Below are positions 17,877 through 25,068 of a stretch of DNA of 64,000 nucleotides, piece by piece; the first letter of the stretch is position 1, and each line of letters begins with the position of its first letter. Source of the stretch: Ruegeria_B marisflavi (GTDB lineage: Bacteria > Pseudomonadota > Alphaproteobacteria > Rhodobacterales > Rhodobacteraceae); contig NZ_JAOVQN010000004.1 of the NCBI RefSeq assembly GCF_025673445.1, positions 186,001-250,000 of the forward strand, written 5' to 3'. The position numbers and the translations under genes were made by a program. Below the pieces are notes generated by a model. It had not been told where the DNA came from and ran no database searches. It worked only from the letters and a program-made list of their open reading frames with translations.

Positions 17877-18598
17877 CGCCTGACTGGTTCGCGGTGGTGG
17901 ATGCCACCTGGCCCGCTGCGGGTCGCGAGACGCGCGGGAACCTGTTGCTGCGCGAGGGGCGCGGTGGGGGCAAGCGGGTCTCGGCCGCCTCGGCGCTGGG
18001 TCCGGTCAGCGCAGGCGAGATCGACGCGGCCGAGGACGCGATGCGCGCCATGGGCCAGCAGCCGCTGTTCCAGTTGCGGCCCGGGGACGAGGCGCTGGAT
18101 GCGGAGCTGGCGCGCCGGGGCTATGACGTCATCGACCCGGTCAATATCTATGCCATCGCCACCGAGCGGCTGACCGATATCCCGATCCCGCGCGTGACCG
18201 TCTTTGCCCTGTGGGAGCCGCTGGCCATCATGCGAGAGCTGTGGGCCGAGGGCGGCATCGGCCCCGGACGGCTGGCGGTGATGGACCGGGTCACCGGGCC
18301 CAGGACCGGCCTGCTGATGCGGCATCGGGACAAGCCGGGCGGGGTGGCCTTTGTCGCCATCCATGACGGTGTCGCCATGCTGCATGCGCTGGAGATCCCG
18401 CCGCACCAGCGTCGGCAGGGGTTGGGCCGATGGGCGATGCGCGGCGCGGCCTTTTGGGCGATGGACAACGGCGCGCACACGCTTAGCGTGGTCTGCACCA
18501 AGGCGAACGAGGGCGCCAACGCGCTCTATCGCTCTCTGGGCATGGAGATTGTCGGAGAGTATCACTATCGCCTTTTGGAGGAGAAAGAGACCGCATGA
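17873..18598 (+). CDS. GNAT-family N-acetyltransferase
   Basis: A 241-residue protein with a C-terminal GNAT domain. The acetyl-CoA loop is HQRRQGLGRWAMRGAAF at about residues 181-197, followed by LSVVCTKANEGANALYRSLGME. The N-terminal half has no recognised motif. The acceptor is unknown. It overlaps cinA and the AhpD-like gene by 4 bp each. Confidence 0.85.
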   Translation: MTPDWFAVVDATWPAAGRETRGNLLLREGRGGGKRVSAASALGPVSAGEIDAAEDAMRAMGQQPLFQLRPGDEALDAELARRGYDVIDPVNIYAIATERLTDIPIPRVTVFALWEPLAIMRELWAEGGIGPGRLAVMDRVTGPRTGLLMRHRDKPGGVAFVAIHDGVAMLHALEIPPHQRRQGLGRWAMRGAAFWAMDNGAHTLSVVCTKANEGANALYRSLGMEIVGEYHYRLLEEKETA

Positions 18599-19167
18599 CC
18601 GACCAGACCCGACCCACCGCGCTGGACCTGCCGATGGTGGACCCGCTGCCACCCGAGACGCAGAAGTATTTCGACATCTGCGTCGAGAAGCTGGGCATGG
18701 TGCCCAATGTGCTGAGGGCCAACGCGTTCGACATTGCCAAGCTCAATGCCTTTACCGTGATGTATAACGATCTGATGCTGGCACCCAGCGGTCTGAGCAA
18801 GCTGGAGCGCGAGATGATCGCGGTTGTGGTTTCGTCGATCAACAAGTGTTTCTACTGCCTGGTCGCGCATGGCGCTGCCGTGCGGCAGTTGTCGGGCGAT
18901 CCGAAACTGGGTGAGATGCTGGTGATGAACTATCGCGTGGCGCCGCTGGATGCGCGTCAGCGGGCGATGCTGGATTTCGCCGCCAAGATGACCACCGCCA
19001 GCGCGGAAATCGAGGAAGAGCATCGTCAGGCCCTGCGCGATGTGGGTTTCAGCGACCGCGACATCTGGGACATCGCCAATGTGGCCGGGTTCTTCAATAT
19101 GTCGAACCGGGTGGCCAGCGCCACGGCCATGGTGCCCAACGACGAGTATCATTCGCAATTCCGATGA
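18595..19167 (+). CDS. AhpD-like peroxidase-related enzyme (carboxymuconolactone decarboxylase family)
   Basis: A 190-residue protein with the AhpD redox motif Cys85-x2-Cys88-x3-His92 (CFYCLVAHG). Such proteins form helical trimers and use the Cys pair in thiol peroxidase or disulfide chemistry. The physiological reductant and peroxide are unknown. It is coupled on both sides by 4-bp overlaps, third in the cinA series. Confidence 0.88.
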   Translation: MTDQTRPTALDLPMVDPLPPETQKYFDICVEKLGMVPNVLRANAFDIAKLNAFTVMYNDLMLAPSGLSKLEREMIAVVVSSINKCFYCLVAHGAAVRQLSGDPKLGEMLVMNYRVAPLDARQRAMLDFAAKMTTASAEIEEEHRQALRDVGFSDRDIWDIANVAGFFNMSNRVASATAMVPNDEYHSQFR

Positions 19168-20084
19168 TCCGCTGGCTCGCCCTCTGCGCGGCGCTTGCCG
19201 CGTCTCCGGCATTGGCGCAGGAGTTTGACCTGAGCCTGCCGCAGGGCAGCCGTCAGTTGACCGAGCGCATTCGCGTGCTCGACAGCTATGACCTGCCGAC
19301 GGGTGTCTGGGCGAACGGTGTTCTGCCGGTTCAGGCCCTGGAGGGCCGGGTCGAGAAACGAAGCTGGCGGATCAGCGTCGGGTCGAAGACCACGCTCCAG
19401 ATTCTGGCGCCGCTGCGCGACCAGATCCTGGAGGCGGGTTTTGACGTGCTGCTCGACTGTGCCGCGCAGACCTGCGGCGGGTTCGACTTCCGCTTTGCAA
19501 CCGAGGTGATCCCAAGCCCCGACATGTATGTGGCCGTGCGCGATTTCCGGTTTCTTTCGGCCATGCGGGGGGACGAGGCGCTGAGCCTGCTGGTCAGCCG
19601 CAATCCGCCCGATGCCTATGTGCAGCTGATCCGGGTGTTCCCGACCGCCGCGCCGGAGGCCGAGGATGAAACCATCGTCGCGCCGGCACAGGCACAAGGT
19701 CCGGCGCCGATAGACATGCTGGGGCGGCTCCAGTCCCGTGGCCGGGTCATCCTGTCGGGTCTCGATTTCGGCACCGGGGCCGGTGCATTGGGCGAAGGTC
19801 CGTTTGACGTGCTGGGCGAGCTGGCGCAGATACTTGCGGCTGATCCGGCCCTGCATCTGGCGCTGGTGGGGCACACGGATAATGTAGGTAGCCTCGATTC
19901 CAACATCGACCTCAGCCGCCGTCGGGCCGAGGCGGTGCGTGACCGCATGATCGAGCAATATGGCATCGCGGCAGACCGGCTTCTGGCGCAGGGGGCGGGG
20001 TATCTCGCGCCGATTGCAAGCAACCTTACCGCTGAGGGTCGCGACGCCAACCGCCGGGTCGAGGCGGTACTGCTGGCACACTAG
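19164..20084 (+). CDS. OmpA-family periplasmic/outer-membrane protein
   Basis: A 306-residue exported protein with an N-terminal signal peptide cleaved near ALAQ-EF (about residue 20). The C-terminal 110 residues are an OmpA domain that would bind peptidoglycan: GHTDNVGSLDSNIDLSRRRA and NRRVEAV are visible. The middle region has two Cys (CAAQTCGGF), probably a disulfide, and is not a beta-barrel as far as I can see. Last gene of the cinA series; the convergent hydrolase stop lies 2 bp downstream. Confidence 0.87.
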   Translation: MIRWLALCAALAASPALAQEFDLSLPQGSRQLTERIRVLDSYDLPTGVWANGVLPVQALEGRVEKRSWRISVGSKTTLQILAPLRDQILEAGFDVLLDCAAQTCGGFDFRFATEVIPSPDMYVAVRDFRFLSAMRGDEALSLLVSRNPPDAYVQLIRVFPTAAPEAEDETIVAPAQAQGPAPIDMLGRLQSRGRVILSGLDFGTGAGALGEGPFDVLGELAQILAADPALHLALVGHTDNVGSLDSNIDLSRRRAEAVRDRMIEQYGIAADRLLAQGAGYLAPIASNLTAEGRDANRRVEAVLLAH

Positions 20085-20085
20085 G

Positions 20086-20946
20086 TTACTGGGCGATCAG
20101 CCGGGGCCAGAGCGCGGCATTGCGGCGGGTAAAGGCACCCAGATGGCCGATGTCGCGCAGCCCGTGTTCCTTTGGCCGCAACAGGTGCCGCCGCGCGGTG
20201 TCGCCATAAAGGTCAGCCAGACGCCAGACACAGGCAGGCGGGATCGTATCGTCATCCGCGCAGGCAAAAAGATCGACCCGCGCGCCCGCGCGGCCCCAAT
20301 CGGGTTTTGGCAGGCGGTGGCCGGTTTCAGGCAGATAGGCGCCGGGCGTGGTGCACCAGCGCCGCCATTCCCAATAGACGCCGGGCGGCAGGTCAGTCCC
20401 AAAACCGATCGCGCGGCCCGGCAGATAGCCCAATGTCTTGACCAGCAGCGGTGCGTGGCCGAACCAGAACAGCCGCGCCAGCGCCTGATAGGGCCAGGGG
20501 TGATCCGAATGATGCACCAGCCCGGAACAGACGCAGATCATGCGCGCGATGGGCTCAATCCCCGGTTGCAGCGGCCCCAGCATGGCGCCGACAGAATGGC
20601 CGATCACCCAGAGCGGCAGATCGGGAAACCGGCGTTGCATCTCGGCATAGGCGGCGGGCATGTCAATGAGTGCCCAGTCGGACATGGTGGCAGTCGAGGC
20701 CGCAAGCGGCCCGGTCAGCGAATGGCCGAAATCGCGATAATCATAGGTCAGGCAGGCCATACCCCGTTCGGTCGCCAGCCAGGTGGCGAAATGCTGGTAA
20801 TACTCGCGCGGCACCCCGGTGGCGCTGTTGATCACAACTGCAACCCGGGGCGTACCCGCCGGGAGATAGAGCCGCGCCGAAAGCTGCGCCGATCCGGATG
20901 GAAAATGAAAATCTTCGACCCCGACAGATGTCTGCATATCCAGCAT
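20086..20946 (-). CDS. Alpha/beta-hydrolase family protein
   Basis: A 286-residue hydrolase. The nucleophile elbow is GHSVG (about residues 104-108) and a family-like segment RGMACLTYDYRDFG precedes it. A late His (DIGHLGAF) would complete the triad. Related proteins are annotated as esterases or serine aminopeptidase S33-type; no substrate can be given. It is divergent from a NemR-like TetR gene with two matching operators between them. Confidence 0.85.
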   Translation of the reverse strand: MLDMQTSVGVEDFHFPSGSAQLSARLYLPAGTPRVAVVINSATGVPREYYQHFATWLATERGMACLTYDYRDFGHSLTGPLAASTATMSDWALIDMPAAYAEMQRRFPDLPLWVIGHSVGAMLGPLQPGIEPIARMICVCSGLVHHSDHPWPYQALARLFWFGHAPLLVKTLGYLPGRAIGFGTDLPPGVYWEWRRWCTTPGAYLPETGHRLPKPDWGRAGARVDLFACADDDTIPPACVWRLADLYGDTARRHLLRPKEHGLRDIGHLGAFTRRNAALWPRLIAQ

Positions 20947-20964
20947 TTAGACCTCCAGATTTCC

Positions 20965-21007
20965 TAGACCGATTGGTCTATTTCCCATGTCTGGACCAAT
21001 CGGTCTA
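20965..21007. promoter_or_regulatory. Two palindromic operators for the NemR-like TetR regulator
   Basis: TAGACCGATTGGTCTA (20965-20980) and TGGACCAATCGGTCTA (20992-21007) are near-perfect 16-bp palindromes, centres 27 bp apart. They match the NemR-type consensus TAGACC-N4-GGTCTA known for this TetR subfamily. They lie between the hydrolase start (20946) and the tetR start (21030), so both promoters are probably covered. Confidence 0.75.
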
Positions 21008-21029
21008 GAGCTGTCAATATCCCCGTCAA

Positions 21030-21587
21030 ATGACCCAACGTCCGCTTCCGACCAAAGATCGCCTGATCCGCACCGCCGCCCAGCTGTTCCAGCGCCGGGG
21101 GTATCACGGTGTTGGATTGTCCGAGCTGCTGACCGAGGCCGAGGCGCCCAAGGGCTCGCTCTATCACCACTTTCCGAACGGCAAGTCCGACCTGGCGCTG
21201 GCGTCGGCGACCTGGGCCTCGGATCAAATGCTGCGGCTGATCGCGGCCTCGTTCGAACCGGCCGAGAGCTTTCATGCCGGGATGCAGGTGTTGTGTGGCA
21301 AGGTTGCAAAACTGTTCGACAAATCGGGTCAGTGGGATGGCTGCCCGATCTCGTCGACCCTGTTCGAAGGCCCGGATAATGCCGCGTTTCGCGCCCATGC
21401 CCGCCACCTGTTCGAAGGCTGGATTACCGAGGGCGCGCATCACGCCAGACGCTTTGGTCTGGGTGATCCGCAAAAGACCGCCGAGACCATGTTCATCCTG
21501 CTGCAAGGTGGCTGGATGCTGGCCCGCGCCCGGCAATCCTCGGACGTGCTGCGCCGTTTGCCCGAGATGCTGCCGCGCGCGGATTAG
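21030..21587 (+). CDS. TetR/AcrR-family regulator, NemR/LmrA/YxaF-like subgroup
   Basis: A 185-residue regulator. The helix-turn-helix covers about 8-50, with the subgroup phrase LLTEAEAPKGSLYHHFPNGK. Cys89 (LCGKV) and Cys107 (GCPIS) lie in the ligand domain; NemR senses electrophiles through Cys, so redox or aldehyde sensing is possible but unproven. It is divergent from the alpha/beta hydrolase. The stop overlaps the convergent zinc-peptidase gene by 4 bp. Confidence 0.9.
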   Translation: MTQRPLPTKDRLIRTAAQLFQRRGYHGVGLSELLTEAEAPKGSLYHHFPNGKSDLALASATWASDQMLRLIAASFEPAESFHAGMQVLCGKVAKLFDKSGQWDGCPISSTLFEGPDNAAFRAHARHLFEGWITEGAHHARRFGLGDPQKTAETMFILLQGGWMLARARQSSDVLRRLPEMLPRAD

Positions 21588-22435
21588 AGACGGTTGGTGC
21601 TGAACGTGTCGCAGCTGGCGACCCGGCCACTATCAAAGCCGCGTTCGAACCAGGATGCCCGCTGTGCCGAGGTGCCGTGGGTGAATGTATGCGGTTGCGG
21701 GACCCGGCCCGCCTGCCGTTGCAGCCGGTCGTCGCCGATCATCCGGGCAGCGTTCAGCGCTTCCTCCAGATCGCCACGTTCCATCAGACCCTGAACCGAG
21801 CGCGCCCAGACCCCCGACAGGCAATCGGCCTGCAATTCCAGCCGCACGGTCAGTGCGTTGGCCTCGACCTGCGAGGATTGCCGCCGGGCCTGATCCACCT
21901 GGCCCAGAATACCCAGCTGGTTCTGCACGTGATGGGCCACTTCGTGGGCGATCACATAGGCGGCGGCAAAATCGCCGCCCGCCTGGAGACGCCGGGCCAG
22001 GGTGGTAAAGAAATCGGTGTCGAGATAAGCCTTTTGGTCGGCGGGGCAGTAGAATGGCCCGGTCGCGCCCGAGGCGCCGCCACAGGGGCTGGACGTCACT
22101 TGGGAGAACAGCACCAGCGTCGGCGGGATGTAGTCGCGGCCCAACTGATCGCGGAACACGGTGCCCCAGACATCCTCGGTCGTGGCCAATACGCGCGAGA
22201 CGAATTCGCCCGCCTGCCGCTCTTCGGCGGTCAGTTCCTTGGGTGCGCTCTGGCTCGGGCCCGGCTGTTCGGTGAGAAACGGGGTGACGTCGATGCCGGT
22301 AAAGGCGCCGATCACCAAAAGCAGCAGGACCCCGCCGATACCCAGCCCGCGCCCGCCGATGGCCATGCCGCCGCGGCCGCGCTGCGCGCGGCGATCCTCG
22401 ACATTCCTGCTGCCGCGCACGCCTCTTAGCCGCAT
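21584..22435 (-). CDS. Neutral zinc metallopeptidase, YpfJ family
   Basis: A 283-residue membrane-anchored protein. An N-terminal basic segment (RLRGVRGSRNVEDRRAQRG) leads into one hydrophobic helix (about 30-48). The zinc site HEVAHH lies near residue 168, and a conserved two-Cys loop (CGGASGATGPFYC) precedes it. The physiological substrate is unknown. I start at 22435 (MRLRGVRGSRN), the usual family start; the longer reading frame runs back into the cobalamin riboswitch promoter region. Confidence 0.9.
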   Translation of the reverse strand: MRLRGVRGSRNVEDRRAQRGRGGMAIGGRGLGIGGVLLLLVIGAFTGIDVTPFLTEQPGPSQSAPKELTAEERQAGEFVSRVLATTEDVWGTVFRDQLGRDYIPPTLVLFSQVTSSPCGGASGATGPFYCPADQKAYLDTDFFTTLARRLQAGGDFAAAYVIAHEVAHHVQNQLGILGQVDQARRQSSQVEANALTVRLELQADCLSGVWARSVQGLMERGDLEEALNAARMIGDDRLQRQAGRVPQPHTFTHGTSAQRASWFERGFDSGRVASCDTFSTNRL

Positions 22436-22521
22436 GACGATCACCCCTTGAAGCCTGACTATCCGATACGGGTATCCGCAACCGGTCGCAGGGGGAAAAA
22501 TCCTGGACCGGATACCGTAGC

Positions 22522-22527
22522 TTGACA
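22522..22527 (+). promoter_or_regulatory. Probable -35 element for the cobalamin-riboswitch transcript
   Basis: TTGACA, a perfect -35 hexamer, lies 29 bp before the riboswitch P1 stem. No good -10 hexamer is seen at 16-18 bp; the best candidate, TACCGC, is weak. The promoter is therefore only tentative. Confidence 0.4.
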
Positions 22528-22556
22528 CCTGCACCGTACAAACGCTACCGCTGGCG

Positions 22557-22742
22557 TGATGGTTCCCGGGCCGTAATCGACTCGGGATGAAAAGGGAACA
22601 CGGTGCGGTCATCTGGCAACAGAGGGCCAATACCGGGACTGCCCCCGCAACTGTAGGCGGAGAGCGAAGCCGAAATGCCACTGGCCGCAAGGCCGGGAAG
22701 GTCGGCAAAGCTGCGACCCGCGAGTCAGGAGACCTGCCATCA
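22557..22742 (+). promoter_or_regulatory. Cobalamin (adenosylcobalamin) riboswitch
   Basis: The conserved core is present in order: AAAAGGGAACACGGTG, then GGGACTGCCCCCGCAACTGT, then GCCACTGG, GGGAAGG, and the B12 box AGTCAGGAGACCTGCC (22723-22738). The outer P1 helix can form between TGATGG (22557-22562) and CCATCA (22737-22742). Cobalamin binding normally lowers expression of the downstream gene, here the small Cys-rich protein at 22841. The next genes on that strand are more than 1.8 kb away, so it appears to control a single gene. Confidence 0.93.
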
Positions 22743-22814
22743 GCATTGTTACTCGAACCCGGGCGGGGTGTCCGGGAGGGACAGAAGCGCCTTTGTCGGC
22801 CGTCTCTCCATCAC

Positions 22815-22835
22815 CCCTCCCCCTTGCGCGGAGGG
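22815..22835 (+). promoter_or_regulatory. Hairpin covering the ribosome-binding site downstream of the riboswitch
   Basis: CCCTCC (22815-22820) can pair perfectly with GGAGGG (22830-22835), which is the Shine-Dalgarno sequence of the gene starting at 22841. No U-tract follows. This fits a translational expression platform in which the ligand-bound riboswitch leaves the ribosome-binding site sequestered. Confidence 0.55.
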
Positions 22836-22840
22836 CGCTG

Positions 22841-23260
22841 ATGATCTGGACGACCGAGACCCACCAATTTTCTGTTACCCTGTGCCGACGCACGGGCAAG
22901 CCGTGTCCGGCCTTGTCGGCGCTGGTTTTGAACTTGGCCCGGGCCATGCAAAAGGCGGAACCCGTCACCGGGCAGGATTTCGAGATCGAAGGCGAATGCG
23001 CGCTGGCCGCCTGTGGCGACGGGTGTCAGGCGCTCTATTCCGCCTCGCACAGCCGTATCCGCATCTTTTGCGGCACCGGTGAGATGGCTGATTTCGGCTG
23101 GTTCGACCGGCTGGCAGATGCGCTGATGGCGCCGGGCGGGCAGATCATCGTCAAGGACAACAGGCCGCTTCCCTGTGCCATGGCAGAGGCCCGGCGGATC
23201 GCGCCATCCCAGGCCAGAACCGGCGCTGCCACAGAAGCGGAGCGCCGCGTCTTTAGCTGA
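22841..23260 (+). CDS. Small Cys-rich protein under cobalamin riboswitch control, DUF1636-like
   Basis: A 139-residue protein with seven Cys. Cys15 in TLCRRTGKPC, then Cys53, Cys58 and Cys62 in GECALAACGDGC, resemble the metal or Fe-S cysteine pattern of DUF1636 (CxxCR ... ECLxxCxxGC), although one residue is inserted. DUF1636 genes often accompany cobalamin genes. I choose ATG 22841 with GGAGGG 5 bp upstream; an ATG at 22793 lacks this. No cobalamin pathway gene is nearby. Function is unknown. The last 8 bp overlap the convergent phosphatase gene. Confidence 0.7.
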   Translation: MIWTTETHQFSVTLCRRTGKPCPALSALVLNLARAMQKAEPVTGQDFEIEGECALAACGDGCQALYSASHSRIRIFCGTGEMADFGWFDRLADALMAPGGQIIVKDNRPLPCAMAEARRIAPSQARTGAATEAERRVFS

Positions 23261-23747
23261 CAGTGCGACCGGCTTTGGCCCAGGCCATCTGTTCGTCGGT
23301 TTCGACAGCGCAGGCACGGACGGCGCGCAGGTGTTTCAGCGCGGCGTCCGGGTTTTCTCCGGTCTCGATCATCAGCCGCAAGGCAGCCATGCCCGAGCGC
23401 CCGCAACCGCCCATGCAATGGATCATGACACGCCCGCCGCCGCGCAGCGCGTGGCGGGCCGAGGCGCTGGCCGTGGCCCATTTCGCCTCGATCTCGCGGC
23501 TGGGGGTTCCAAAATCTTGGACCGGCAAGTGAACCCATCGGCTGGCGCGGCTCTGGATATCGGCGCCGAAGTTGTGCGCGCCGTGTTGCATCATCTCGAT
23601 CTCGGTGGTCATCGAGATGACCAGCCCCGGTGCCCAGGATGCGATCAGATCCAGATCGCCCGCATAATCGCCGGACCGGCCGGGCAACTGGCAGATCGCC
23701 AACGTGCCGCCGCCGACTTGCAGCGCATAAAGCACCAGCTGCGCCAT
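23253..23747 (-). CDS. Protein tyrosine phosphatase-like (dual-specificity) protein
   Basis: A 164-residue cysteine phosphatase. The P-loop HCMGGCGRSG has catalytic Cys111 and Arg117, and Asp78 in PVQDFG is a candidate general acid. The start at 23747 (MAQLVLYAL) has GGGAGGA upstream; longer starts add non-homologous residues. Related proteins dephosphorylate protein or small-molecule phosphates; the substrate is unknown. It is not part of the riboswitch transcript because it is on the other strand. Confidence 0.82.
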   Translation of the reverse strand: MAQLVLYALQVGGGTLAICQLPGRSGDYAGDLDLIASWAPGLVISMTTEIEMMQHGAHNFGADIQSRASRWVHLPVQDFGTPSREIEAKWATASASARHALRGGGRVMIHCMGGCGRSGMAALRLMIETGENPDAALKHLRAVRACAVETDEQMAWAKAGRTVS

Positions 23748-23877
23748 CTGCGGTCCTCCCTCCCGAACATACCGCGCCATGGGGCATGCCCAGTGCGCCC
23801 CGGCGGTAGAATGCCCTTGGACATGGCCGCATCGCAAGCCCGGATACCCTGGCGCGGGAAAACAGCCGCAGGGTGTG

Positions 23878-24864
23878 TCACCGGTTGTCGATGTGCACCT
23901 CGATCTGACCTGGGCTCATCCCCTGCACGCCCAACAGATGCGCGATCGGGATCCCGTTGATCAGGACAAGGGTTCCACCGTCGTCCTCAAGCTTTTGCAG
24001 GCTGACCGGCGAGGTCCCGTCCGGCGCCGGGCGCAACAGGTCGACGTTACCTTGTACAGTCAGCGCATCCTGTCCGGCGATGAAATCTGTGATCGTGATC
24101 AGATCATAGCCATCCACAACGTCGTTATAGGTCTCGATCACCACTTGGTCGGCGCCATCGCCAGTGGTGACATGATCGCCCTGATCCACCACCAGAATGT
24201 CCTGGCCAACGCCGCCCCTGACGGTATCCGCCGTGCCTTGATCGCTGGCATCATCCACGGAAATGATGAAATCGTCGCCCTGCTGGCCATTGATCAGGTT
24301 GCGACCAAAATTGTCAGAAATCGCATCGTCGCCCGTGCCGCCCGCGATCGTGTCATTGCCCTGTTCCAGATCGTCGCCGCGCACCGGCGCGTTGCCGACG
24401 GAAATGGCATCCTCGGGATCGGGAAAGCTCTGTTCATCATCGTCCCGGTGGATCACGCGCGTGTCGGTACCATAGACATCGTCGCCCGATCCCAGATTGA
24501 CGTTATCCGCGCCGGTCCCGGACAGAACCATGTCGTCGCCATCGCCGGTCTCGATCCTGTTGTCGCCCTGAAGCAGCACCACCACATCGTCGCCCGCGCG
24601 GGTGTCCAGGTTCTGGGTGCCAGAGACGAAGTCGATATCTCCAAGGATCGCCTCGGCCTCGGCCTGGGTTATCTCGCCTTCTGCTACCAGATCGGTGAGG
24701 CCCTCGGCGATGCCGGGGCGGAAACCCTGGTCAAAGACCAGGTTGTCGTCGTCGGAGGTGATGCGGGGACCGGCGGCGACGGCTGCATCAACGTCATCGC
24801 CATCGTTCAGCAACAGCGCGGTCAGGCCGACACCGAGCCCAACCAGCGCAAGGATTCCCAGCAT
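23878..24864 (-). CDS. RTX-repeat (haemolysin-type calcium-binding) protein with N-terminal anchor
   Basis: A 328-residue acidic protein without Cys. Residues 3-19 form a hydrophobic helix, followed by DGDD-rich spacer sequence. Calcium-binding nonapeptide-like repeats occur at about 90-133 (AGDDVVVL, GDGDDMVLSG, GSGDDVYG) and 162-245 (GNDTIAGGTGDD, GQQGDDFII, GDGADQVV). The C-terminal 80 residues lack repeats. The N-terminal helix is unusual for a type I cargo and suggests membrane anchoring. The type I transporter at 1142 is 20 kb away. Confidence 0.8.
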   Translation of the reverse strand: MLGILALVGLGVGLTALLLNDGDDVDAAVAAGPRITSDDDNLVFDQGFRPGIAEGLTDLVAEGEITQAEAEAILGDIDFVSGTQNLDTRAGDDVVVLLQGDNRIETGDGDDMVLSGTGADNVNLGSGDDVYGTDTRVIHRDDDEQSFPDPEDAISVGNAPVRGDDLEQGNDTIAGGTGDDAISDNFGRNLINGQQGDDFIISVDDASDQGTADTVRGGVGQDILVVDQGDHVTTGDGADQVVIETYNDVVDGYDLITITDFIAGQDALTVQGNVDLLRPAPDGTSPVSLQKLEDDGGTLVLINGIPIAHLLGVQGMSPGQIEVHIDNR

Positions 24865-25068
24865 AATCAGATACCTCTACAAGATAACCCTGTTACCGCG
24901 AGTCGTAGAACCGCCCACAGAGTCGGTCAATGGGAACAAGAGGGGCATTGATGCCCGGATGGGTCCGATCAATGCACGCAAGGGAAACAATCACGCAAGC
25001 GGTGGACCTTCGCCGCGCCGCCCGGTACCGTCTGCGCACATAGAATCCAGTCCCGATGAAAGCTGCCA

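Noticed and set aside
22436..22708. N-terminal extension of the zinc peptidase into the riboswitch region
   Set aside because: The extension is antisense to the cobalamin riboswitch and its promoter; the family start is MRLRGVRGSRN at 22435.
24865..25068. Possible SRP RNA gene upstream of dnaX
   Set aside because: In many bacteria ffs is next to dnaX, but the conserved GGTCAGG...GGAAGCAGCC core is not present here.
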